A program made the position numbers and the translations under genes. Positions 59,075 to 64,000 of a DNA stretch of 64,000 bases are shown here, one piece after another; the stretch's first letter is position 1; the number at the start of each line of letters is the position of its first letter. Location of the stretch: contig NZ_JAMBNZ010000012.1 of assembly GCF_023715365.1 (NCBI RefSeq), forward strand, positions 1 through 64,000, read 5' to 3'. Under the pieces are notes generated by a model, which was given only the letters and a program-made list of their open reading frames with translations, had not been told where the DNA came from and did no database searches. The DNA is from Georgenia satyanarayanai (GTDB lineage: Bacteria > Actinomycetota > Actinomycetes > Actinomycetales > Actinomycetaceae).

Positions 59075-61141
59075 ATGCCACTGTCCAGGGCTGTCCGCCC
59101 CACCCTCGTCATCACCTCGCTGCTCCTCGCCGGCACGGTCCCCGCCGCGGCCGAGGCCGTCCCGCAGGAGCCGATCACCGTCGTCGCCCTCACCGCCGCG
59201 GACGGCAGCCTCACCGGGCTCGCCGACCAGGGGCTGCAGCCGCTGCAGCACGGTGCGCGTTCCATGCGCACGATGGCTGACACCGACGACGTCGCCGTCC
59301 TCACCGCGCCCATCGCCACCGAGGAGTTCTACGTCGCCGGCGTCACGTGGGACGGCGCCGACTCGCTCCCGCAGGACGCCGCCGTCTTCATCCGCGTGAT
59401 GGAGGGCGGGCAGTGGCGGGACTGGGCGCAGCTCGAGGTCGAGAGCGTGGCCGACGAGCAGGGCACCACAGGAGGCACCGAGCCCTACATCGCCGCGGGC
59501 GCGGAGGCGGTCCAGGTCCAGATCACCGGGGACGCCGACCAGCTGCCCGGCAACGTCCGCCTCAGTCTGACTCCGGAGTGGCCGGGGCAGGAGGAGAGGG
59601 TGCTCGAGCAGGACGCCCCGGCGCCTGATCTGCCACCAAGCACCGACCCGCTCGCTCCCGTGCCTGCGGCCGCGCTGCCCTTCCAGCAGCAGACCGCGCG
59701 TGCCTCCGCAGCCCCGGCCACCGAGGCCACCGTGCAGGCCGCCGGCGCCAGCCGGGCCGTGGCAGCAGTGCCGCGCCCCTCGATCACCAGCCGCGCCGGC
59801 TGGGGAGCGAGTGAGTCGCAGATGACGTGGCGCCCGTCCTACGCAGACCTGCGCGCCACCGTCATCCACCACACGGCCGGGACCAACAACTACACCCAGG
59901 CCCAAAGCGCCAGCATCGTGCGGGGCATCTACAGCTACCACGCCGTCAGCCGTGGGTGGGGCGACATCGGCTACAACTTCCTCATCGACAAGTGGGGACG
60001 AATCTACGAGGGTCGCAGCGGCTCGCTCGCCTCGCCCACCGGCAAGATGCCCGTCGGTGCGCACGCGGCCCCGTTCAACACCGGCACCGTGGGTCTGAGC
60101 GTCATGGGCGACTACACCAAGGTCGGCGTCCCGGCCGCGGCGATGAACGCCATGGTCGACATCCTCGCCTGGCAGTTCGGGCGCGCGGGCCTGGACGCGA
60201 CGGCGAGCTCGGGCCTGGTCTCCCCGGGCACCTACGCCCGCCCCAAGGGCCAGCGTCTGGGCCGGGTCTTCGCCCACCGCGACGTCTCCGCCACCGCCTG
60301 CCCCGGTGACGACATCTACTCCCGCATGGGCTGGCTGGCCCGCGCCACCGAGCAGCGCGTCGGCTCCGCCACCCCGGCTCCAGGGCCGAACCCGGGGCCG
60401 AACCCGGGGTCCACCCCGGGATCCACCCCCGGGTCCACGCCGCCGGCCCCGCCGAAGCCCGTGATCGGCCGGGTGTACCTCAACAACGGCTGGGGCAGCG
60501 TGGCGGACATCGAGTACGCCTTCGACGGTGCGGGCGCCGAGATCCTCGTCGGCGACTGGGACGGCAACGGCACCGACACCCTGGGAAGGCGGCGAGGGAG
60601 CCGGTTCGACGTGTACAACCAGAACACCGCCGCCGCGCCGCCGTGGACGATCAGCTTCGGCCGGACGGACGACGAAGTGTTCATCGGCGACTGGAACGGC
60701 GACGGCAAGGACTCCATCGCAGTCCGCCGCGGCACGACCTTCTACGTGAAGAACAAGGTGCTGGGTGGCGAGGCCGACCACGTCTTCGCCTACGGCAAGG
60801 TCGGCGACGAGGTGCTGGTCGGTGACTGGAACGGGGACGGCACGGACACCTTCGCCGTCCGCCGCGAGGGCGTCCTCTACGTGAAGAACAGCGTCAGCGG
60901 CGGACGGGCGGACCAGGAGCTCGTCTACGGACGCCCCGGTGACGTCATGCTCGTGGGGGACTGGAACGGTGACGGCAAGGACACCTTCGCCGTCCGTCGC
61001 GGGAGCACGTACTACGTCAAGGACCGCATCGCGGGGGGCCCGGCTGATCGCGAGATCCACTACGGACGAGAGAACGACGTCATCCTCGTCGGCGACTGGA
61101 ACGGTGACCGGTCCGACACCCTCGGGGTCTATCGCCCCTGA
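59075..61141 (+). CDS. secreted PGRP-type N-acetylmuramoyl-L-alanine amidase with C-terminal repeats
   Basis: A 688-residue exported protein. A signal peptide (about residues 1-27, ending PAAAEA) is followed by a spacer, the PGRP/amidase_2 domain (about 235-425) and a Pro/Gly linker (430-460). Zinc ligands are H265 or H266 (VIHHTAG), H401 (FAHRDV) and C409 (TACPGDD), with the H-to-C spacing of T7 lysozyme. Five 45-residue repeats with GDWNGDG follow to the stop (about 491-688). It probably cleaves peptidoglycan outside the cell. ATG 59075 has only a weak ribosome site. Confidence 0.9.
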   Translation: MPLSRAVRPTLVITSLLLAGTVPAAAEAVPQEPITVVALTAADGSLTGLADQGLQPLQHGARSMRTMADTDDVAVLTAPIATEEFYVAGVTWDGADSLPQDAAVFIRVMEGGQWRDWAQLEVESVADEQGTTGGTEPYIAAGAEAVQVQITGDADQLPGNVRLSLTPEWPGQEERVLEQDAPAPDLPPSTDPLAPVPAAALPFQQQTARASAAPATEATVQAAGASRAVAAVPRPSITSRAGWGASESQMTWRPSYADLRATVIHHTAGTNNYTQAQSASIVRGIYSYHAVSRGWGDIGYNFLIDKWGRIYEGRSGSLASPTGKMPVGAHAAPFNTGTVGLSVMGDYTKVGVPAAAMNAMVDILAWQFGRAGLDATASSGLVSPGTYARPKGQRLGRVFAHRDVSATACPGDDIYSRMGWLARATEQRVGSATPAPGPNPGPNPGSTPGSTPGSTPPAPPKPVIGRVYLNNGWGSVADIEYAFDGAGAEILVGDWDGNGTDTLGRRRGSRFDVYNQNTAAAPPWTISFGRTDDEVFIGDWNGDGKDSIAVRRGTTFYVKNKVLGGEADHVFAYGKVGDEVLVGDWNGDGTDTFAVRREGVLYVKNSVSGGRADQELVYGRPGDVMLVGDWNGDGKDTFAVRRGSTYYVKDRIAGGPADREIHYGRENDVILVGDWNGDRSDTLGVYRP
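60545..61141 (+). repeat. five 135-bp repeats coding GDWNGDG modules
   Basis: Copies of the GDW motif begin at 60545, 60680, 60815, 60950 and 61085, exactly 135 bases apart. Each unit is 45 residues (ILVGDWNGDGTDTFAVRR-like). Acidic DxNxDG loops resemble FG-GAP/VCBS calcium-binding modules; a beta-propeller or wall-binding role is possible. Confidence 0.88.
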
Positions 61142-61149
61142 CAGGCCCC

Positions 61150-61188
61150 GCGGCCGGCGTGCTCGGCATCCTGGAGCGCGCCGGCCGC
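61150..61188. terminator. GC hairpin between convergent genes
   Basis: GCGGCCGGCG (61150-61159) pairs with CGCCGGCCGC (61179-61188) around a 19-base loop. It lies between the amidase stop and the stop of the symporter gene and may end transcription from both sides. There is no T run. Confidence 0.5.
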
Positions 61189-61201
61189 GTCGCACGCCCG
61201 G

Positions 61202-62644
61202 TCACCGGGTGAGGACCTCGCCGGCGAAGGGGCTCGGGGAGAAGGCCCGCACCTCCTCGGTGGTGGCGGTGAGCGCCGGGTCGTTGGCCAGGTAGTTCTT
61301 CGTCTCCCGCGCCACGAGCCCGGAGAGGATGACGAGGCCGATGAGGTTGGGGATGGCCATGAGGCCGTTCATGACGTCGGAGAAGTTCCACACCACCTCG
61401 AGGGACACGGTGCAGCCGATGTAGACGACGAGGGAGAAGACCACGCGGTAGGGCATGACGCCGGGGCGCCCGACAAGCCGCTCGATGCAGCGCTCCCCGT
61501 AGTACGCCCAACCGAGCACGGTCGAGAAGGCGAACATCGCCAGGGCGACCGTCACGATGTAGTGGCCCCAGTCACCGGGCAGGCCGTGGGAGAAGGCCTC
61601 GCCCGTCATCGTGGCCGCGCCGTCCTCACCCGTGTCCCACACCCCGGTCGTCACGATGACCAGGCCCGTGAAGGTGACGACGACGATCGTGTCGATGAAG
61701 GTCTGCGTCATCGACACGAGCGCCTGGCGCACTGGGTGGGAGGTCTTGGCCGCCGCGGCTGCGATCGCGGCCGAACCCATGCCGGACTCGTTGGAGAACA
61801 TGCCGCGGGCGGCGCCCATCTGGACGGCGATGATGATCGTCGAGCCGACGAAGCCTCCGGTGGCGGCCGTGCCGGAGAAGGCGTCGGTGAAGATGAGGGC
61901 GATGGCGGCGGGCAGGTCGGCGACGTTGACGACGAGGATGAACAGCGCACCGAGGACGTAGAAGACGATCATGATCGGCACGAAGCCGGCCGTGACGCGC
62001 CCGATCGACTTGATGCCCCCGACGAGGACGACCAGCGCGAAGACACTGAGCACGACGCCCGTGACCCACGGCGGGACGCCGAAGGAGCGGTCGAGGTTGC
62101 TCGCCACCGAGTTGCCCTGTGTCATGTTGCCGATGCCGAAGGAGGCGATGATGGCTGCGACGGTGAACGCGAGGCCCAGCACCTTGCCCAGCGGGCCGCG
62201 GATGCCGCGCTCCAGGTAGTACTGCGGGCCGCCGGACTTCTCCCCGGCCGCGTCGGTGCGCCGGTAGTAGACGCCCAGGAAGGCCTCGGTGTACTTCGAT
62301 GCCATGCCCACCAGGCCGGTGACCCACATCCAGAAGAGCGCCCCGGGACCACCGATCGCGATAGCCGTCGCGACGCCGACGATGTTGCCTGTCCCGACGG
62401 TCGCGGCCAGGGCGGTGGTGAGCGCCTGGAACTGGGAGACGTCACCGTCGTCGGCGCCCACGTCGCGGCGCTTGATGATGCCGAGGCGGAGTGCGGCGCC
62501 GAGCTTGCGGAACTGCAGGCCGCGCAGTCGGATCGAGAGGAAGAGACCGACGCCGAAGAGCAGTGGGATGAGGACGAAGGGCCCCCACACCACTCCGGAG
62601 ACCTCGCCGAAGAAGGCGCTGAGGTCGGCGCCGAGCTGGTCCAT
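61202..62644 (-). CDS. alanine/sodium symporter (AGCS family)
   Basis: A 480-residue membrane transporter with about 11 helices. AGCS hallmarks are ATVGTGNIVGVATAIAIGGPG (motif GTGNIVGVATAI), FWMWVTGLVGMASKYTEAFL, the GPQYYLERGI loop, SNESGMGSAAIAAAAA and the ATKTSHPVRQALVSM-like end of the middle segment (AKTSHPVRQAL). It imports alanine or glycine with sodium. The start ATG 62644 is in a normal place; the gap to the TauE gene is 93 bases. Confidence 0.93.
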   Translation of the reverse strand: MDQLGADLSAFFGEVSGVVWGPFVLIPLLFGVGLFLSIRLRGLQFRKLGAALRLGIIKRRDVGADDGDVSQFQALTTALAATVGTGNIVGVATAIAIGGPGALFWMWVTGLVGMASKYTEAFLGVYYRRTDAAGEKSGGPQYYLERGIRGPLGKVLGLAFTVAAIIASFGIGNMTQGNSVASNLDRSFGVPPWVTGVVLSVFALVVLVGGIKSIGRVTAGFVPIMIVFYVLGALFILVVNVADLPAAIALIFTDAFSGTAATGGFVGSTIIIAVQMGAARGMFSNESGMGSAAIAAAAAKTSHPVRQALVSMTQTFIDTIVVVTFTGLVIVTTGVWDTGEDGAATMTGEAFSHGLPGDWGHYIVTVALAMFAFSTVLGWAYYGERCIERLVGRPGVMPYRVVFSLVVYIGCTVSLEVVWNFSDVMNGLMAIPNLIGLVILSGLVARETKNYLANDPALTATTEEVRAFSPSPFAGEVLTR

Positions 62645-62737
62645 GTGATCTCCCCGGGACGTCGTGCGACAGGTGGCTGGGCGTCACTGTGCCACGGGTC
62701 ACAGACATCGGTGGTGAACTTGCCCGGGCGAGTTGCG

Positions 62738-63481
62738 TCAGGTGACGGCGAGGATCCCGCGCACGAGGGTCGCCGTCGCACCGAGGACGACGACGGCGAC
62801 GGCGACCCGTCGCGCCGTCGTCGCCGGCACGTGGCGGGCCACCCGGCCCCCGACGAGCACGCCCACCGGCACAGCGGCCACCGCGGCGACGACGAGCGGC
62901 CATCCCGGCAGCCCTCCCGCGGCGGCGCCGGTCACCGTCTTCGTCAGCAGCGAGACGAGGCCCATGGTGAGGAAGATGGGCTGCAACGTGGCGGCGAAGG
63001 CCCGCTGCGGCCAGCTGGTGGCCTGGGCGTAGACGAGGACGGCGGGCCCGCCGACGCCCACCGCGGTGTTGAGGAAGCCGCCGGTGAGCCCGGCGACGGG
63101 CGCGGCGGCGCGGCCGAGGTCGGGCAGCTGCCAGGCCAGCGCCATCGGGGCGAGGGCGATGAGGAGCGCGGCGCCGATGACCACCTCCAGCCAGCCGGCG
63201 TCCGCGGCGCGGACGAGCAGCGCGGCCGGGATGGAGCCGAGGATGATCGTCGGGGCAATGCGGAGGAAACGCGCCCAGTCGATGTCGGCGCGCATGACCA
63301 CGGTGAGGGCGAGCGCGGACACGACCGTCGTGATGTTGGTGAGGACCACCCCGGCCACCGGGCCGATGAGCAGGACGAAGGTGGGGGAGACGACGAGGCC
63401 GGTGCCCATGCCGCTCGTGCGCTGGAGCACCGCGCCGAGCACGACGGCACCCAGCACGGCAGCGAGCACCCAGACCTCCAC
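62738..63481 (-). CDS. sulfite exporter TauE/SafE family permease
   Basis: A 247-residue membrane protein with seven to eight helices. TauE-type motifs are RTSGMGTGLVVSPTFVLLIGPVAGVVLTN (motif GMGTGLVVSPTF) at the N-terminus and VAGLTGGFLNTAVGVGGPAVLVYAQ (motif GFLNTAVGVGGP) in the second half. It may export sulfite or another organosulfur anion. The start is GTG 63481. It follows the selO stop by 15 bases on the same strand, so the two may be co-transcribed. Confidence 0.87.
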   Translation of the reverse strand: MEVWVLAAVLGAVVLGAVLQRTSGMGTGLVVSPTFVLLIGPVAGVVLTNITTVVSALALTVVMRADIDWARFLRIAPTIILGSIPAALLVRAADAGWLEVVIGAALLIALAPMALAWQLPDLGRAAAPVAGLTGGFLNTAVGVGGPAVLVYAQATSWPQRAFAATLQPIFLTMGLVSLLTKTVTGAAAGGLPGWPLVVAAVAAVPVGVLVGGRVARHVPATTARRVAVAVVVLGATATLVRGILAVT

Positions 63482-63496
63482 GTCCCGTCCGGGCCG

Positions 63497-64000
63497 TCAG
63501 GTGCCGCAGTAGGTGACGAACGGCGTCTCCGGAGGCGCCGGGAGGGTGTAGCGCTCGAGGCCGGGACGCTCCTCGTAAGGGCGGGTGACGACGTCGAGCA
63601 GCTCGCGGACCGGGCCGAGGTCCCCGGCGGTGGCCGCGTCGAGCGCCTCCTCGAGGAGGTGGTTGCGCGGGATGTAGACGGGGTTGTGGCGCTCCATGAG
63701 GGCCGGGTCCGGGTCCACCGCCCGCCACTGCTCGAGCCACCGGGCGAGCCGGGCGTCGAAGCCGGGCAGCTCGCGCACCGCGGCCGGGTCCCCCTGCGCC
63801 GCGGAGGTGAGGGCGCGGAAGAAGGTCGTGTGGTCCGGACGGGCGGCGACGAGGAGCGCGGCGAGGTCGGCGACGAGCCGGTCCGCGCCGTCGTCGTCCC
63901 CTGAGAGCCCGAGCTTGGCCCGCATGCCGGCCGTCCACGCGGCGCTGTACCGGGCGGGGAAGGTGTTGACGAGGTCGGTGAGGACGCGGACCGCCTCCTC
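63497..64000 (-). CDS. selO: protein adenylyltransferase SelO (C-terminal part)
   Basis: A partial gene running off the right edge: 167 residues remain. The end is typical of SelO/YdiU: MRAKLGL, LPGFDARLARWLEQWR, MERHNPVYIPRNHLLEEALDAA (motif HNPVYIPRNH) and the final FVTYCGT. SelO is a pseudokinase that AMPylates proteins under redox stress. The cut is by the window only: upstream residues to base 64000 (EEAVRVLTDLVNTFPARYS) stay in frame. The active-site part lies outside. Confidence 0.9.
   Translation of the reverse strand, partial: EEAVRVLTDLVNTFPARYSAAWTAGMRAKLGLSGDDDGADRLVADLAALLVAARPDHTTFFRALTSAAQGDPAAVRELPGFDARLARWLEQWRAVDPDPALMERHNPVYIPRNHLLEEALDAATAGDLGPVRELLDVVTRPYEERPGLERYTLPAPPETPFVTYCGT

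Overview
The window is strongly GC-rich, densely coding DNA from an actinobacterium. The gene content points to a Micrococcales-type organism: a SufR-led suf operon, an InhA-type FabI, actinobacterial GlgC/GlgA, an ImuA'-ImuB-DnaE2 mutasome with TCGAAC-N4-GTTCGA SOS boxes, many GTG starts and 1-4 base stop/start overlaps. The exact genus cannot be fixed from the sequence alone. No plasmid, prophage, insertion sequence or CRISPR is visible; this reads as chromosomal core plus ordinary accessory genes.

Layout. 1-10.3 kb: a tandem universal stress protein, a small AAA ATPase, an LLM flavin oxidoreductase, SOS-controlled DNA polymerase IV, a 2-hydroxyacid dehydrogenase, L-lactate dehydrogenase, a PhoD-like phosphoesterase, a VOC protein, a DoxX protein and an SDR. 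10.4-15.2 kb: SppA, a decayed ECF sigma-factor relic, a LysR effector-domain protein divergent from a DUF5997 gene, and an ABC-2 exporter pair. 15.2-22 kb: the complete suf operon sufR-sufB-sufD-Rieske-sufC-sufS-sufU-sufT, closed by an 18-bp perfect hairpin. 22-28.3 kb: a zinc metallopeptidase, an ABC-F protein, a DUF3099/Cys-rich/SURF1 operon, and fabG-fabI-sixA for fatty acid synthesis. Parts of this order (suf, ABC-F, fabG-fabI) recall the Mycobacterium tuberculosis Rv1460-Rv1484 region.

28.4-41 kb: an ABC-2 exporter, serB, divergent glgC/glgA for glycogen, a lone ABC ATPase, an NfeD-SPFH membrane pair, and a heterodimeric ABC exporter with one degenerate ATP site. A 68-bp palindromic intergenic element occurs twice here (30794 and 37001). 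41-46 kb: two SPOUT RNA methylases, OsmC, an MFS exporter, a YbaK-type deacylase and a PEBP protein. 46-54.5 kb: SOS-boxed imuA-imuB and SOS-boxed dnaE2, split by a Pcm-like methyltransferase and an LTA-synthase-like membrane sulfatase. 54.5-64 kb: an AI-2E family permease, tRNA-Leu(GAG) with a terminator, a metallo-beta-lactamase-fold protein, a CPA1 antiporter, a secreted PGRP amidase with five exact 135-nt C-terminal repeats, an alanine/sodium symporter, a TauE permease and the C-terminal part of SelO running off the right edge.

Functionally, the clearest coordinated system is the DNA-damage mutagenesis set: dinB, imuA-imuB and dnaE2 each carry a LexA-type palindrome placed on their promoter or start. 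The suf operon is a second self-regulated unit.
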